From Jannaschia donghaensis (GTDB lineage: Bacteria; Pseudomonadota; Alphaproteobacteria; Rhodobacterales; Rhodobacteraceae), in NCBI RefSeq assembly GCF_001403795.1, contig NZ_CXSU01000012.1, forward strand, positions 706,838-770,837: a stretch of DNA of 64,000 bases, in the 5' to 3' direction. The notes under the pieces are model-generated. The model was not told the origin of the DNA. It did no database searches and saw only the letters and a list, made by a program, of their open reading frames with translations. Of this stretch, positions 44,871 to 56,003 are shown one piece after another. The position numbers were made by a program, and so were the translations under genes. Every line of letters starts with the position of its first letter. The stretch's first letter is position 1.

Positions 44871-45965
44871 ATGCACTCGACGACCAATCAGAACGCCACC
44901 GCACCGTTGCCCGAATGGGTCCCGGCCTCGACGCGGGCATACCTTGCCCACGCCGTTCAAGGGCGCGCCCTGCGCGATGTCGCCCAGGCGAGCGGGTGTG
45001 CCGCGTCGACGGTTCTTCGGCAGATCCGAAAGGTCGAACAACGGCGCGACGATCCGCTTGTGGATGACATGATCGAGCGGCTTTCCGAAGTCGCGACAAC
45101 AGGCATTGATCAAACTGACCCGAAGGATGGCCCCTCCATGTCCGCTCTCCCAGCACGTGACTCACTGATTAACGACGAGCAGCTCAACCACGAGGCTAAG
45201 CGCGTTCTGCGCCGGCTCTGCGAAACGGATGCCTTTCTGGCCGTTGGGCAGGGCATGCCGCAGGCCGTGGTGTTGCGCGACACTGGCGACACGCCGACGC
45301 GAACGGCGACGGTGCCCAAAGCGGTCGCGCAGGCCTTCGTCCTGAAGGATTGGGTGTCGTGCTTCAAGTCCGGCAAGATCACCCGGTACCGCATCACCGA
45401 CGCCGGGCGCGCGGCGCTCAAGCGGTTGCTGAACGAAACGCTGGCCGCGCGGCAGGAGGCGCGGGGCATGGCCGAGGCGGCAAGCCCGTTCCTGACCCAG
45501 CACATGGAAATGGGCGAGCGGGTCGGGTCTTCGGGCGAGACGTTGCGCGTGAATTTGACCGAGTCGCCGTTGGGCGGTCTGGCCCGCAAGAAGGACCGCG
45601 ACGGCAAACCGTTCCTTGCGATGGATCTGGTCATTGCCGGCGAACGTCTGCGCGCCGATTTCGAGGCGGCACAGATGGGTCCGCGCGTCGGTCAGAATTG
45701 GGAGCGGTTCCTGACGCCCGGCGATCGCGGCCAGATGCGGCCCGGTGACCCCATGGGCGGGCCGGAGGATGCCCGCGCGCGGGTCAGCGGGGCGTTGCGT
45801 GCGCTTGGGCCCGGCCTTGCGGACGTGGTTTTGCGCGTTTGCTGTTTTCTGGAGGGGTTGGAGACGACCGAAAAACGGCTTGGCTGGGCCGCGCGGTCCG
45901 GCAAGATCGTCCTGCGGATCGCGTTGCAGCGGCTATCGGCCCATTACGACGGGCTGCACCGCTAG
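44871..45965 (+). CDS. DUF6456 helix-turn-helix protein
   Basis: 364 residues. An N-terminal HTH-like region (AYLAHAVQGRALRDVAQASG then CAASTVLRQIRKVEQ) suggests DNA binding. The middle resembles a winged helix (residues about 95-180). The C-terminal DUF6456 domain contains NLTESPLGGLARKKDRDGKP and GERLRADFEAAQMGPRVGQN. The family is common in Rhodobacteraceae and uncharacterised. A regulator role is inferred from the HTH. The CtrA-like site upstream suggests membership of the CtrA regulon. Confidence 0.8.
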   Translation: MHSTTNQNATAPLPEWVPASTRAYLAHAVQGRALRDVAQASGCAASTVLRQIRKVEQRRDDPLVDDMIERLSEVATTGIDQTDPKDGPSMSALPARDSLINDEQLNHEAKRVLRRLCETDAFLAVGQGMPQAVVLRDTGDTPTRTATVPKAVAQAFVLKDWVSCFKSGKITRYRITDAGRAALKRLLNETLAARQEARGMAEAASPFLTQHMEMGERVGSSGETLRVNLTESPLGGLARKKDRDGKPFLAMDLVIAGERLRADFEAAQMGPRVGQNWERFLTPGDRGQMRPGDPMGGPEDARARVSGALRALGPGLADVVLRVCCFLEGLETTEKRLGWAARSGKIVLRIALQRLSAHYDGLHR

Positions 45966-45989
45966 GACGCTGTATCTGTCGAACCGAAA

Positions 45990-46013
45990 AACGCCGCCCC
46001 ATGGGGCGGCGTT
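45990..46013. terminator. bidirectional terminator between DUF6456 and gltA
   Basis: A perfect 24-base palindrome (arm AACGCCGCCCCA) between convergent stops. In the gltA direction the sequence after it is TTTCGG, giving a run of five T overall, so it is a good intrinsic terminator for gltA. In the other direction the tail is weaker. Confidence 0.75.
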
Positions 46014-46031
46014 CTACGTCTGGTATTGCCG

Positions 46032-47327
46032 TCAGCGTTTTTCGACGGGAACGTAGTCGCGCTGCGTCTCGCCGGTATAAAGCTGCCGGGGTCGCCCGAT
46101 CTTGAGCGCCGGATCGGACAGCTGTTCCTTCCATTGCGAAATCCACCCCACGGTGCGCGAAAGCGCAAAGATGGGCGTAAACATCGACGTCGGGAACCCC
46201 ATCGCCTCCAGAATGATGCCGGAATAGAAATCGACGTTCGGAAACAGCTTCTTCTCGGCGAAATACGGATCTTCCAGCGCCTGACGCTCAAGTTCCTTGG
46301 CGACCTGAAGGATCGGATTGTTTTCCACGCCCATCAGTTCCAGCACCTCGTCGGCGCTTTCCTTCATCACCGTCGCGCGCGGATCGAAGTTCTTGTAGAC
46401 GCGATGGCCGAAGCCCATCAGGCGATAGCTGTCGTTCTTGTCCTTGGCGCGGGCGATGAACTCGGGAATGCGATCGACGGTGCCGATCTCTTTGAGCATT
46501 TCCAGGCAGGCCTGATTGGCGCCGCCGTGTGCGGGGCCCCAAAGACACGCGATGCCGGCCGCGATACAGGCGAACGGGTTCGCGCCCGACGAAGACGCCA
46601 GCCGCACGGTAGAGGTCGAGGCGTTCTGCTCGTGGTCCGCGTGCAGCGTGAAGATGCGGTCCATCGCCCGCGCAAGGATCGGATCGACGACATATTCCTG
46701 CGCCGGCACCGAGAAGCACATGTGCAGAAAGTTGGACGCATAATCGAGATCGTTGCGCGGATACACGAAGGGCTGTCCGATGGAATACTTGTAGGCCATC
46801 GCCGCGATCGTGGGCACCTTGGCGATCAGGCGGAAGGTCGCGACCTCCCGCTGCCATTCGTCGTGGATGTCCGTGCTGTCGTGGTAGAAGGCTGACATTG
46901 CGCCGACGACGCCGACCATCGTCGCCATCGGATGCGCGTCGCGGCGGAACCCACGGAAGAAATTGTGCATTTGTTCGTGGATCATGGTGTGGTTGGTCAC
47001 CGTGGTCTCGAACTCTTCCAGCTGCGCGGCGGAGGGCAGGTTGCCGTAGAGCAGCAGGTAGCAAACCTCCAGATAATGCGATTCCTCAGCCAGCTGACCG
47101 ATGGGATAGCCGCGGTGCAGCAAGACACCTTCGTCGCCGTCGATGAAGGTGATCGCGCTTTCGCAGGCGGCGGTGGAGGTGAAGCCTGGATCGTAGGTGA
47201 AAACCCCCGACTTGCCATAGAGCTTGCCGATGTCGACAACGTCGGGACCGACGGTCGGCGTATAGATAGGAAGGTCGAAATCCTGGCCGCCGATCGTCAG
47301 TTTCGCGGTTTTCGAAGTGTCAGCCAT
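46032..47327 (-). CDS. gltA: citrate synthase (type II, hexameric)
   Basis: First step of the TCA cycle. 431 residues. [59 protein letters not shown] (catalytic His), [16 protein letters not shown] and [20 protein letters not shown] are diagnostic. ATG 47327 gives the conserved [10 protein letters not shown] start; in-frame codons up to 47363 are not conserved. Monocistronic, with its own terminator at 45990. Confidence 0.97.
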   Translation of the reverse strand: MADTSKTAKLTIGGQDFDLPIYTPTVGPDVVDIGKLYGKSGVFTYDPGFTSTAACESAITFIDGDEGVLLHRGYPIGQLAEESHYLEVCYLLLYGNLPSAAQLEEFETTVTNHTMIHEQMHNFFRGFRRDAHPMATMVGVVGAMSAFYHDSTDIHDEWQREVATFRLIAKVPTIAAMAYKYSIGQPFVYPRNDLDYASNFLHMCFSVPAQEYVVDPILARAMDRIFTLHADHEQNASTSTVRLASSSGANPFACIAAGIACLWGPAHGGANQACLEMLKEIGTVDRIPEFIARAKDKNDSYRLMGFGHRVYKNFDPRATVMKESADEVLELMGVENNPILQVAKELERQALEDPYFAEKKLFPNVDFYSGIILEAMGFPTSMFTPIFALSRTVGWISQWKEQLSDPALKIGRPRQLYTGETQRDYVPVEKR

Positions 47328-47436
47328 GTGCGTCCTTTCAAAGTGTCGCGACATGAAGAACATGCCGCAACCGGTTGTTTCGCCCGACTATTCATCGTGC
47401 AAGGCGCATTGTTAACCGCGCCCGGATCAGGTCTGT

Positions 47437-48852
47437 TCAGCTTTCGGAGTTTGCGGCGTCTTGCAGCCGCGCAAGGGTTTCATCCCGCCCGAGAACCAAC
47501 ATCATGTCGAAAACGCTGGGTGTGGCGGTGCGACCTGCCAGCGCCGCGCGCAGCGGCGCGGCCAGCTTGCCCAGACCCAGCCCCTTGGACTGCGCCAGAT
47601 CACCCACGACACCTTCCAGCGCATCGCGGCTCCAGCTAGCATTCTGCAGGTGCGGCGTCAATTCGCGCAGTATGCCACGGGATACCGTATCGAGAGCTTT
47701 TGCGGACTTGTCGTCCTGCGTAATCGGGCGAGAGGTCAGTGCGAAATGCGCCCGATCCAGCAGTTGCGGCAGCGTCCGGCTGGCATCCTTGACGATCGCG
47801 ATTGCGGGCCGCAGCCGGGTGGCGTCGATCGGGGCGCGGCCGGCCCGGTCGCTCCAATCGTGTAGGGCGGACAGGATGTCGTCGTCGGACATCGTGCTTA
47901 GATGCTGCCCGGAAAGGTTCTCCAATTTCTTGAGGTCCAGACGTGCGGGGGCCCGGCCGATCCCCCCAAGGTCGAACCACTCAATCGCTTGCGCATCGGT
48001 GAAGAATTCGTCGTCGCCGTGGGACCAGCCAAGGCGAGCCAGGTAGTTGCGCAAAGCCCGTGCCGGGAACCCCATTTCGGCGTATTCCTCCACGCCGGTG
48101 GCGCCGTGGCGCTTGGAAAGTTTCTTGCCATCCGCCCCGTGGATCAGCGGGATATGCGCCCAGACCGGCTGCGCCCAGTCCATCGCATCAAAGATCTGCG
48201 CCTGACGCGCGGCATTGTTCAGATGGTCGTCCCCGCGGATGACATGGGTGATGCCCATATCGTGATCGTCCACCACCACGGCCAGCATGTAAGTCGGCGT
48301 TCCATCGGACCGCAGCAGCACCATGTCGTCCAGCTGATCGTTGCGAAACGTAACGTCGCCCTGCACTGCATCGCGGATCACGGTCGTGCCGTCGCGCGGC
48401 GCGCGCAGGCGGATGACGGCTGGCGCGTCGGGATGGTCGATGGCGGGGACATCGCGCCAGGGCGACTGGAACAGGGTCGACCGGCCGGCGGCGCGCGCCT
48501 CTTCGCGGAACGCTTCGATCTCCTCTTGGGTCGAGAAGCATTTGTACGCACTGCCCTCCGCCAACATCTGATGGGCGACCTGCGCATGTCGGTCGGCGCG
48601 GTCGGCCTGGCTGACGATGTCGCCATCATGGTCCAACCCCAGCCAGGTCAGGCCGTTCAGAATGGTCTGCGTCGCTTGCTCGGTCGATCGCGCCCTGTCC
48701 GTGTCTTCGATCCGCAACAGGAATTGCCCACCGTGGCGACGGGCGAACAGCCAGTTGAACAGCGCCGTACGGGCCGTGCCGATGTGCATCGTTCCGGTGG
48801 GGGACGGCGCGATCCGGGTCACGACGGGGGGCGCGGGGGCGGCGGCTGACAT
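47437..48852 (-). CDS. gltX: glutamate-tRNA ligase
   Basis: 471 residues. [20 protein letters not shown] contains the HIGH motif; [18 protein letters not shown] is conserved; [18 protein letters not shown] is the KMSKS equivalent. The C-terminal anticodon-binding domain is complete. ATG 48852 is preferred to 48876. Alphaproteobacteria often have two GltX copies, one of which charges tRNA(Gln) for amidotransfer; I cannot tell which this is. Divergent from comEC. Confidence 0.95.
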   Translation of the reverse strand: MSAAAPAPPVVTRIAPSPTGTMHIGTARTALFNWLFARRHGGQFLLRIEDTDRARSTEQATQTILNGLTWLGLDHDGDIVSQADRADRHAQVAHQMLAEGSAYKCFSTQEEIEAFREEARAAGRSTLFQSPWRDVPAIDHPDAPAVIRLRAPRDGTTVIRDAVQGDVTFRNDQLDDMVLLRSDGTPTYMLAVVVDDHDMGITHVIRGDDHLNNAARQAQIFDAMDWAQPVWAHIPLIHGADGKKLSKRHGATGVEEYAEMGFPARALRNYLARLGWSHGDDEFFTDAQAIEWFDLGGIGRAPARLDLKKLENLSGQHLSTMSDDDILSALHDWSDRAGRAPIDATRLRPAIAIVKDASRTLPQLLDRAHFALTSRPITQDDKSAKALDTVSRGILRELTPHLQNASWSRDALEGVVGDLAQSKGLGLGKLAAPLRAALAGRTATPSVFDMMLVLGRDETLARLQDAANSES

Positions 48853-48891
48853 TGGTATTCCTTGGCTTGACGGCAATCGGACGGCGCTTGG

Positions 48892-48906
48892 TTAACGAAT
48901 TGTAAA
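48892..48906. promoter_or_regulatory. CtrA-like box between gltX and comEC
   Basis: On the plus strand TTAA (48892-48895), 7 bases, TAAA (48903-48906); on the minus strand TTTA-N7-TTAA-CC, one mismatch to TTAA-N7-TTAA. It lies in the 110-base divergent gap, 56 bases before comEC. Confidence 0.5.
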
Positions 48907-48962
48907 CCACACGGCGCGCATCATCGCAGGGTTGATATTCAGCCCAGAGGGGGAGGGCAAGG

Positions 48963-51035
48963 ATGCACCGGACCGACGCTGCTTTGCACGCGCCGCCCGC
49001 CCTCTGGGTGCGGGCGGTCGAGGCGTGTCAGGCGTTGCGCGGTCATCGCCTGCCTTGGCTGGCCGTCGCTTTGGGAACCGGAGTCGGCGGATACTTCGCC
49101 CTGCCGGTGGAGCCGGGGCCGATGGTGCAGCTTGCCTGGGCTTGGTTCGGGTTGATGTTCGGGTGGCTGGCGTGGCGACTGCGCGCTTCGGTGGGGTTCG
49201 TGTTCCTGATGATCTGTGTCGCGATCTTGGGCGGCGCGGTCGCGCAGATAAGGACGCAGATCGTGGCCGGACCGGTTCTCGACTTTCGCTACTACGGCGC
49301 GGTCGAAGGGCGGATCGTCGCGCTGGACCGGTCGTCGTCCGGGGCGATGCGGGTGACGCTGGACAGGGTGCGGTTGGACCGCATGGCACCCGACCGAACG
49401 CCGCGGCGCGTCCGCCTGTCGTTGCAGGGCGAGGTCGCGACGGACGCGGCGGTGCCGGGCGCGCGGATCATGACGACCGCGCATCTGCTGGCCCCGTCCG
49501 GCCCGACGGAGCCTGGCGGCTTCGATTTCCAGCGTCATGCGTGGTACCTGAGCTTGGGCGCGGTCGGGTACACCCGCGTGCCGGTCTTGCGCGCAGGGCC
49601 GGACCCGGGCGGTCTTGGCCCGGCCATCGCACAGGCACGGGGCGCGGTCGCGTCCGCCTTCCGCACGCGGATGCCGGGGCAAGTTGGCGAAGTCGCCGCC
49701 GCAATCACGACCGGGGATCGGTCCGGATTGTCGACGGATGTGACGACGGCCCTGCGCGCATCGAACCTGGCGCATCTGCTGGCAATTTCTGGCCTTCACA
49801 TGGGGCTGTTGGTCGGCTTCGTCTTCTGGTTGGTGCGCGGCGGGCTTGCTTTGATCCCTTCAATCGCGCTGCACCATCCGACCCGCATCTGGGCGGCGCT
49901 TGCCGCCTTTCCGTTCGCGACGGCTTATCTGTTGCTGTCGGGCGGCAGCATCGCGACGCAACGGGCTTTCATCATGGCGGCCGTGATGTTGGGCGCGATT
50001 GTGTTGGGCCGGCGCGCCCTGTCGATGCGGTCGATCGCCATTGCCGCGATCATCGTGCTGCTCTGGCATCCCGAAAGCCTTATGGGGCCGGGGTTTCAGA
50101 TGTCGTTCGCCGCGACCGGCGCGCTGATCCTCGTGTTCGTCGGCTTGTCACGGTTGGAGCGGCCGAACATCCTGCGTGGTTGGCGCGGGGGTGTCGTGTC
50201 GTTGCTGCTGTCGTCCGTTGTGGCCGGGGCAGCCACGGGCCCGATTGCGGCGCTACACTTTAACCGGATCGGCCACTACGGCGTGCTGGCCAACATGCTG
50301 GCTGTACCGATGATGGGGATGGCGGTCATGCCGCTTCTGTTCGTGGGCCTGATGCTCATTCCGCTGGGTCTGGATGCGATGCCGTTGTGGGTCGCCGGAT
50401 GGGGCATACGCTGGATCCTGGAGGTGGCGGACCGGGTGGCGGACCTGCCCGGCGCGGTCAGTATGGTTCCGGCCCCGATCTGGCAGGTGCTTCCGATTTT
50501 GGGGGCCGGCATGGCGGTCGTGGCGGCAGCGCGAAGTCATATGGCGCGCGGTGTCGGTGTCGTCCTGATGGCCGTCGCGGCAAGCCTTTGGGCACAAAGC
50601 CCGCGTCCCGATGTTCTTATCTCCGACGATGCCCGGCTGATCGGGCTTCGCACGGACGACGGCCGCTGGCTCAGCCGCGAAAGCGGGGTGAGCTTCGTCG
50701 CCGGTATCTGGCTGGAAAACGACGGCGACGCCGCGACGCAGGAACAGGCGGCGGCGCGCCCCTATCCCCCCGACCTGCCGATCCGCATCCACCACGCGCC
50801 GACGAAGACTGCATTGCCGGCGGCGGTGCAGGACTGCGCGGGCGCGCCCGGATGGCTTGTGGTGGCGGTGCAGCCGGAGGTCGTGCCAAAGGGATGCCGC
50901 GTCATCGGGCCCGCCACGTTAGAGCGCACCGGCTCCATCGCGCTCTACTTCGAGGGCGAGGATATCACGATGCAGACGGCGACGCGGGTCCAGGGCGTGC
51001 GGCCCTGGTCCCGCGCCAGCCGTCAGGATCAGTAG
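48963..51035 (+). CDS. comEC: ComEC/Rec2-family DNA uptake channel
   Basis: 690 residues, multi-pass inner-membrane protein for transport of single-stranded DNA. An N-terminal DUF4131 region (about 40-200) is followed by the competence domain: [40 protein letters not shown] and [15 protein letters not shown]. The C-terminal part (about 540-690) is short and lacks an HxHxDH metallo-beta-lactamase motif. In Rhodobacter, comEC takes part in uptake of gene-transfer-agent DNA. It ends 7 bases inside lexA (convergent). Confidence 0.92.
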   Translation: MHRTDAALHAPPALWVRAVEACQALRGHRLPWLAVALGTGVGGYFALPVEPGPMVQLAWAWFGLMFGWLAWRLRASVGFVFLMICVAILGGAVAQIRTQIVAGPVLDFRYYGAVEGRIVALDRSSSGAMRVTLDRVRLDRMAPDRTPRRVRLSLQGEVATDAAVPGARIMTTAHLLAPSGPTEPGGFDFQRHAWYLSLGAVGYTRVPVLRAGPDPGGLGPAIAQARGAVASAFRTRMPGQVGEVAAAITTGDRSGLSTDVTTALRASNLAHLLAISGLHMGLLVGFVFWLVRGGLALIPSIALHHPTRIWAALAAFPFATAYLLLSGGSIATQRAFIMAAVMLGAIVLGRRALSMRSIAIAAIIVLLWHPESLMGPGFQMSFAATGALILVFVGLSRLERPNILRGWRGGVVSLLLSSVVAGAATGPIAALHFNRIGHYGVLANMLAVPMMGMAVMPLLFVGLMLIPLGLDAMPLWVAGWGIRWILEVADRVADLPGAVSMVPAPIWQVLPILGAGMAVVAAARSHMARGVGVVLMAVAASLWAQSPRPDVLISDDARLIGLRTDDGRWLSRESGVSFVAGIWLENDGDAATQEQAAARPYPPDLPIRIHHAPTKTALPAAVQDCAGAPGWLVVAVQPEVVPKGCRVIGPATLERTGSIALYFEGEDITMQTATRVQGVRPWSRASRQDQ

Positions 51036-51724
51036 CTGCGGATCAGACCGACCAGACGGCCCTGAACCTGAACCTGATCGTCGCGCAGCAGACGCGTCTC
51101 ATAGGCTTGGTTCGCCGCTTCCAGCGCGATCATTCCGTTCGTCTTGCGATACCGCTTCAGCGTCGCTTCGTGCCCTTCGACCAACGCGACGACGATCTCG
51201 CCGTTGTCGGCAGTGGTTTGTTCGCGGATCACGACGATGTCACCGTCGTTGATGCCCGCATCGATCATCGAGTCGCCGTGAACCTCCAGCGCGTAATGCT
51301 CTCCGCCCCGGTCCAGCATCTGGCCGGGGACGGCGACATGATGGGACACTTCGCTGATCGCCTCGATCGGTACACCGGCGGCGATGCGGCCCATCACGGG
51401 CAGGTCCTGGGAATACGTCTCGACCCGCATCGCGCGGGCGGGGGCCGGCGCGGGTGCTGCAGCCGATCCTTCGATCACTTGCGGCACGAAGGTCGATCCC
51501 GCCGCCAGATCTTCGGGCAGGCGCGTGATCTCGATTGCACGGGCGCGGTGCGCAAGGCGGCGGATGAAACCGCGCTCCTCCAACGCCGTGATCAGGCGGT
51601 GGATGCCGGATTTCGACCGCAGGTCCAGCGCATCCTTCATCTCGTCGAAGGACGGCGGCACGCCATCACGTTGCACGCGTTTGTGGATGAAGGCGAGAAG
51701 ATCGCGCTGCTTTCGGGTGAGCAT
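51029..51724 (-). CDS. lexA: LexA repressor
   Basis: SOS repressor of 231 residues. The N-terminal winged HTH is [20 protein letters not shown] then [21 protein letters not shown] linker leads to the cleavage site [13 protein letters not shown] (Ala-Gly bond) and the serine protease domain with [15 protein letters not shown] (catalytic Ser) and [13 protein letters not shown] (catalytic Lys). ATG 51724. A perfect LexA box lies over its promoter, indicating autorepression. Last gene of the trpGDC-moaC-moeA-lexA row but with its own promoter. Confidence 0.96.
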   Translation of the reverse strand: MLTRKQRDLLAFIHKRVQRDGVPPSFDEMKDALDLRSKSGIHRLITALEERGFIRRLAHRARAIEITRLPEDLAAGSTFVPQVIEGSAAAPAPAPARAMRVETYSQDLPVMGRIAAGVPIEAISEVSHHVAVPGQMLDRGGEHYALEVHGDSMIDAGINDGDIVVIREQTTADNGEIVVALVEGHEATLKRYRKTNGMIALEAANQAYETRLLRDDQVQVQGRLVGLIRSY

Positions 51725-51769
51725 TTCAGGTCCCTCATGTTGCGGCGGCCGACGGGCCGGTCACATAAT

Positions 51770-51798
51770 GTTCTATTAAGGTTCCTGTTTTGTGTCAA
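51770..51798 (-). promoter_or_regulatory. lexA promoter with LexA box
   Basis: Plus strand GTTC-TATTAAG-GTTC (51770-51784) is a perfect alphaproteobacterial LexA box (GTTC-N7-GTTC). On the minus strand TTGACA (51798-51793), 17 bases and TAGAAC (51775-51770) form the promoter, so the box covers the -10 element and half the spacer. Repressor binding would exclude RNA polymerase. Confidence 0.85.
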
Positions 51799-51816
51799 CG
51801 CCTGACCGCAGCGGGA

Positions 51817-52989
51817 TCAGGCGGGCAATCGAAGCGCTGAGACCCCCTCGCCGGCGACGCGTGCCGGATCGCCGGGCGGGCGGACGACCAGGTGTGTCGC
51901 GTCGCGCAAAACGCTCAGAAGGCTGCTGTCCTGACGATCCAACACGGTGATCCGACCGTCACGCACCTGCGCACGCATGTAATGCTGTCGGGGGCCATTC
52001 GCCGCGATGGCGTCCGCAAGCGGGTATGACAGTATTTCGGAAAAATTCGGCAGGCCCTGCATCCTGCGCAGCATCGGCAGGATGAAGATCACCCCGCAAA
52101 CCATTGCCGATACGGGATTTCCAGGCAGGCCGACCAGCGCCATATCTCCCATGCGACCGGCCAGAAGCGGTTTGCCCGGTCGCATGGCGACCTTGTGAAA
52201 CGACAGATCCAGACCGGCGTCACCCGCCACGTCGGCAATCAGATCGTGATCGCCGACGGATGCTCCGCCGATGGTAATCAAAAGATCGGCCCCGGCGGCC
52301 AGGCGAAAGGCTTGCGACAGACTTGCGGCGGTGTCGCTGGCGATGGGCAGGATGCGAACCTCAGCGCCTGCGGCTTCGCACATCGCGGCCAGGCCATATC
52401 CGTTTGACGCGGTGATCTGACCTTCGGCCAACACCTGTCCGGGGGGACGCAATTCATCACCGGTCATCAGCAGGGCCACGACCGGCTTTCGCGCGACGGG
52501 CACCAAGCCATGCCCCATGGCGGCCAGCAGGGCGCTGTCACGACTGCCCAACGGGGTGCGGGGCTGATGAACCTTTCCTTTGGCGAAATCGCCGCCGCCC
52601 GGTCGGATGTTGGGTCCATCGCCCGGTGCACCGGTCACTGTGATGCGGTCGCCGTCGCGCCGAACATCCTCCTGAATGATGACGCGCGTCGCGCCCGGTG
52701 GGATGGGCGCACCGGTGAAGATGCGAACGGCGTCTGAATAGTCGAGAACGCCGACGAAGGGATGACCCGCCGCCGCCTCGCCGATGATCGTGAAAGTGTC
52801 ATCCGGTTCGGCGTCCTTGACTACGGCGTAGCCATCCATGGCCGAGGCATCGAAAGGCGGCTGATCGTGCAGGGCGGCAAGCGGTTCTGACATCACACGA
52901 CCGGCCGCAGCGCGAAGTGTGACCGTTTCGGTCGGCAAGGGCGCGACCAGGCCCAGCAGGTGATCGAGCGCCGCCGCGACCGAAATCAC
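51817..52989 (-). CDS. moeA: molybdopterin molybdotransferase
   Basis: Inserts molybdate into adenylated molybdopterin. 390 residues from GTG 52989, which overlaps the moaC stop (GTGA). [51 protein letters not shown] and [16 protein letters not shown] are family motifs; [19 protein letters not shown] follows. The longer ORF to 53244 is in moaC and not real. Gephyrin-type domains are complete. Confidence 0.93.
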   Translation of the reverse strand: MISVAAALDHLLGLVAPLPTETVTLRAAAGRVMSEPLAALHDQPPFDASAMDGYAVVKDAEPDDTFTIIGEAAAGHPFVGVLDYSDAVRIFTGAPIPPGATRVIIQEDVRRDGDRITVTGAPGDGPNIRPGGGDFAKGKVHQPRTPLGSRDSALLAAMGHGLVPVARKPVVALLMTGDELRPPGQVLAEGQITASNGYGLAAMCEAAGAEVRILPIASDTAASLSQAFRLAAGADLLITIGGASVGDHDLIADVAGDAGLDLSFHKVAMRPGKPLLAGRMGDMALVGLPGNPVSAMVCGVIFILPMLRRMQGLPNFSEILSYPLADAIAANGPRQHYMRAQVRDGRITVLDRQDSSLLSVLRDATHLVVRPPGDPARVAGEGVSALRLPA

Positions 52990-53468
52990 CGGGCCGGAGC
53001 CTTCCACGTGCCCGATTTTCCGCCTGTCTTGGACAGCAGGCGAATGCCGCCGATCTCCATGTCCTTCTGCACCGCCTTGGCCATGTCGTAGACGGTCAGG
53101 CAGGCGGTCGTGACGGCCGTCAGCGCCTCCATCTCCACCCCGGTGCGTCCGGCGGTGCCGACGGTTGCCGTGACGCGCAGGCCCGGCAGAGCGTCGTCGA
53201 GTGCGATGTCCACCGTGACCTTGGTGATGGGCAGCGGGTGGCACAGCGGAATCAGGTCGGCGGTCCGCTTGGCCCCCATGATGCCGGCCAAGCGCGCGAT
53301 GCCGACAACATCGCCCTTCTTTGCTGTGCCGGATCGAATGATTTCAAGAGTTTCAGGGTCGACCTTGATAAATCCTTCCGCCACGGCGATCCGGGTCGTT
53401 TCCGCCTTGGCCGAGACGTCGACCATATGTGCGGCCCCGCTGGCGTCAAAGTGGGTCAGGCCGCTCAT
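52986..53468 (-). CDS. moaC: cyclic pyranopterin monophosphate synthase
   Basis: Second step of molybdenum cofactor synthesis. 160 residues. [20 protein letters not shown] opens the protein; [20 protein letters not shown] then CHPLPITKV and [20 protein letters not shown] contain the conserved residues; [18 protein letters not shown] is near the end. ATG overlaps the trpC stop (ATGA) and its own stop overlaps moeA, so translation is coupled across the trp-moa junction. Confidence 0.95.
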   Translation of the reverse strand: MSGLTHFDASGAAHMVDVSAKAETTRIAVAEGFIKVDPETLEIIRSGTAKKGDVVGIARLAGIMGAKRTADLIPLCHPLPITKVTVDIALDDALPGLRVTATVGTAGRTGVEMEALTAVTTACLTVYDMAKAVQKDMEIGGIRLLSKTGGKSGTWKAPAR

Positions 53469-54277
53469 CGGCCTGATACCAGCGGATCGGCCAGCAGGCG
53501 ACGGGTCGCGGCGGCCACATCGTCCTGCCGCATGAGGCTTTCGCCGATCAGGAAGCAGCGCGCCCCGTACTGCGCCATATCCGCCAGGTCTTCGGGCGTG
53601 GTCAGACCAGACTCGGACACGAGAATGCGGTCGACGGGCGCACGGCGCGACAGGTCGCGCGTGGTGGCCAGATCGGTGACGAAAGTGTTCAGATCGCGAT
53701 TGTTGATGCCCAGCAACCGGGATTTGAGGTCGGCAGCCCGCTCCAACTCGGTGCGGTCGTGGACTTCGATCAGGGCATCCATGCCCCAGTCGGTCGCCGC
53801 TTCCTCCAGCTCCTGCGCCTGTGCGTCGGACACGCTGGCCATGATGATCAGGATGCAATCGGCCCCCAGCGCGCGGGCCTCGGCCACCTGCCAGGGATCA
53901 TACATGAAATCCTTGCGCAGCACCGGCAGGTCGCAGGCGGCGCGGGCGGCGACCAGATAATCCTCGTGCCCCTGAAAGCTGGGCGCATCGGTCAGCACCG
54001 ACAGGCAGGTCGCGCCCCCGGCGGCATAGGCCTCGGCGATGGCGGCGGGATCGAAATCGGCCCGGATCAGACCCTTGGACGGGCTGGCCTTCTTCACTTC
54101 GGCGATCAGGCCATAGCCTTCGATCGTGGCCTGTTGCAGTGCGTCTGCAAAGGGGCGAACGGCATCGGCCTCCCGTGCGGCGGCTTCGATCGCCGTCTGG
54201 TCGCGCTCCGCCTTGCGGGCGGCGATCTCATCCAGCTTGTAGGCCTTGATCTTTTCCAGGATGGTGGGTGTGGTCAT
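53465..54277 (-). CDS. trpC: indole-3-glycerol phosphate synthase
   Basis: Tryptophan pathway, 270 residues. [68 protein letters not shown] and [14 protein letters not shown] are the IGPS signatures with catalytic Lys and Glu. Not fused to trpF. Overlaps trpD by an ATGA-type junction. Confidence 0.95.
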   Translation of the reverse strand: MTTPTILEKIKAYKLDEIAARKAERDQTAIEAAAREADAVRPFADALQQATIEGYGLIAEVKKASPSKGLIRADFDPAAIAEAYAAGGATCLSVLTDAPSFQGHEDYLVAARAACDLPVLRKDFMYDPWQVAEARALGADCILIIMASVSDAQAQELEEAATDWGMDALIEVHDRTELERAADLKSRLLGINNRDLNTFVTDLATTRDLSRRAPVDRILVSESGLTTPEDLADMAQYGARCFLIGESLMRQDDVAAATRRLLADPLVSGR

Positions 54278-55293
54278 GCGGCGGACTCCGTCGTCAGTTT
54301 GGCGAGGGCCTGGACTTTTCCGAGCGCGGCCCCGCCGTCGATGGATTTTCTCGCGATTTCAACGCCGTCCGGCAAGGAGTTCACGCGTCCCGCCACGACC
54401 AACGCGGCGGCGGCATTGAGCAGCACCGCATCGCGGTAGGCGCTCGCCTCGCCATTCAGCAGGGCGCGGAAGGCGTGGCCATTCTCTTCGGGGGTGCCGC
54501 CGATGATCGCCTCGAATGGATGTGTCGGCAGATCGGCGTCGTCGGGTGTGATGGTGCGTTCCGTCACCTCTCCTCCGTCCAACACGGCCACGGCGGTCGG
54601 CCCGGCGATGGAAATCTCATCGGTCCCGTCGGCACCGTGCACCAGCCAGGCGGCTTCGGACCCCAGCGCGCCCAGCACTTCGGCCATGGGGCGGATCAGG
54701 GCGGGGGAATAGGCCCCGGTCAGTTGTCGCTTCACACCCGCCGGGTTGGTCAGCGGGCCCAGAACGTTGAACACCGTCCGCGTCGCCAACTCGCCGCGCA
54801 CCGGCATAACGTGGCGTGTGGCCGGGTGGTGCATGGGGGCCATCATGAAGCAAATGCCGACCTCGGCCAACGCGCGTTCGGCCACGTCCGGGCCGACCAT
54901 CACCTCGATCCCCATCTGGGTCAGGACATCTGCGGCCCCGGACTTCGACGAGAGGTTGCGGTTGCCGTGCTTGGCGACCGGAACGCCGCATCCCGCGACG
55001 ACGAAGGCCGTGGCCGTCGAGATGTTCAGCGTGCCTTTGCCATCGCCGCCCGTGCCCACGATGTCCATCGCACCGGGGGGGGCGGCCACGCGGTTCATGC
55101 GGGCACGCATCGCGGCGGCGGCGGCTGCAATCTCTCCCACCGTTTCGCCGCGCGTGCGCAGCGCCATCAAAAGGCCGGCGATTTCCACCGGGGTCGCCTG
55201 GCCATCGAAGAAAGCGGCGAAGGCCATCTCGGCCTCCGCATCCGTCAGGGGGCGGTCGGGGGCTGCGTTCAGGAGGGGCTTCAGGTCGATCAT
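54274..55293 (-). CDS. trpD: anthranilate phosphoribosyltransferase
   Basis: Adds phosphoribosyl to anthranilate. 339 residues. [20 protein letters not shown] contains the PRPP-binding [25 protein letters not shown] and [20 protein letters not shown] follow; [20 protein letters not shown] is conserved. ATG 55293 overlaps the trpG stop. Confidence 0.95.
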   Translation of the reverse strand: MIDLKPLLNAAPDRPLTDAEAEMAFAAFFDGQATPVEIAGLLMALRTRGETVGEIAAAAAAMRARMNRVAAPPGAMDIVGTGGDGKGTLNISTATAFVVAGCGVPVAKHGNRNLSSKSGAADVLTQMGIEVMVGPDVAERALAEVGICFMMAPMHHPATRHVMPVRGELATRTVFNVLGPLTNPAGVKRQLTGAYSPALIRPMAEVLGALGSEAAWLVHGADGTDEISIAGPTAVAVLDGGEVTERTITPDDADLPTHPFEAIIGGTPEENGHAFRALLNGEASAYRDAVLLNAAAALVVAGRVNSLPDGVEIARKSIDGGAALGKVQALAKLTTESAA

Positions 55294-55877
55294 GTCGCGA
55301 CCGCCGCGGGCATCATATCAAGGAAGTTGCGGATCAGCGCGTGACCGTGTTCGGAGGCAATGCTTTCGGGATGGAACTGCACCCCGTGGATCGGCAGATC
55401 GCGGTGGCGCAGACCCATAATCAGGCCCGATTCCAGTTCGGCATTCACGATCAGATCGTCGGGCAGGGTGTCGCGATCGACGATCAGCGAATGATAGCGG
55501 GTCGCGTCATATTCCATCGGCAGACCTGCGAAGACGCCGGTGCCGTCGTTGCGCATCCGACCTAGCTTGCCGTGGACGATTTCACCGGCGCGCACGACCT
55601 TGCCACCGAAGGCCTGCCCGATGGCCTGATGGCCGAGACAGACGCCGAGCAGGGGGGTCCGCGTCTGGGCGCAGGCCTGTACGAGGCCCAGGCAGATGCC
55701 CGCCTGATCGGGGTCGCAGGGGCCGGGCGACAGCAGGACGCCCGCGGGGTTCAGCGCCATCGCGGCCTGGACGTCCATCGCATCGTTGCGCACCACGCGC
55801 ACCTCCGCCCCCTGTTCGCCGACGTAGTGGACCAGGTTCCAGGTGAAGCTGTCGTAATTGTCGATCAGCAGAAGCAA
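55290..55877 (-). CDS. trpG: anthranilate synthase component II (glutamine amidotransferase)
   Basis: 195 residues. [20 protein letters not shown] start, [13 protein letters not shown], nucleophile [15 protein letters not shown] and catalytic His in [14 protein letters not shown]. It may also serve p-aminobenzoate synthesis (PabA role), common for this family. First gene of the trpGDC-moaC-moeA row here; trpE is not in the window. Divergent from the polysaccharide deacetylase gene, gap 126 bases. Confidence 0.93.
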   Translation of the reverse strand: MLLLIDNYDSFTWNLVHYVGEQGAEVRVVRNDAMDVQAAMALNPAGVLLSPGPCDPDQAGICLGLVQACAQTRTPLLGVCLGHQAIGQAFGGKVVRAGEIVHGKLGRMRNDGTGVFAGLPMEYDATRYHSLIVDRDTLPDDLIVNAELESGLIMGLRHRDLPIHGVQFHPESIASEHGHALIRNFLDMMPAAVAT

Positions 55878-56003
55878 GCCAAACCCTCCGGAACATGCGT
55901 GCGGGGCTGTTCACGCCCGTCGGTCGGGTTATACAGGACCAAAGGCCCGGCGAAAGGGTCATCGGCGCGCGGGAACGGTGCGCCAGGGCAAGGAGTTCGG
56001 GGC

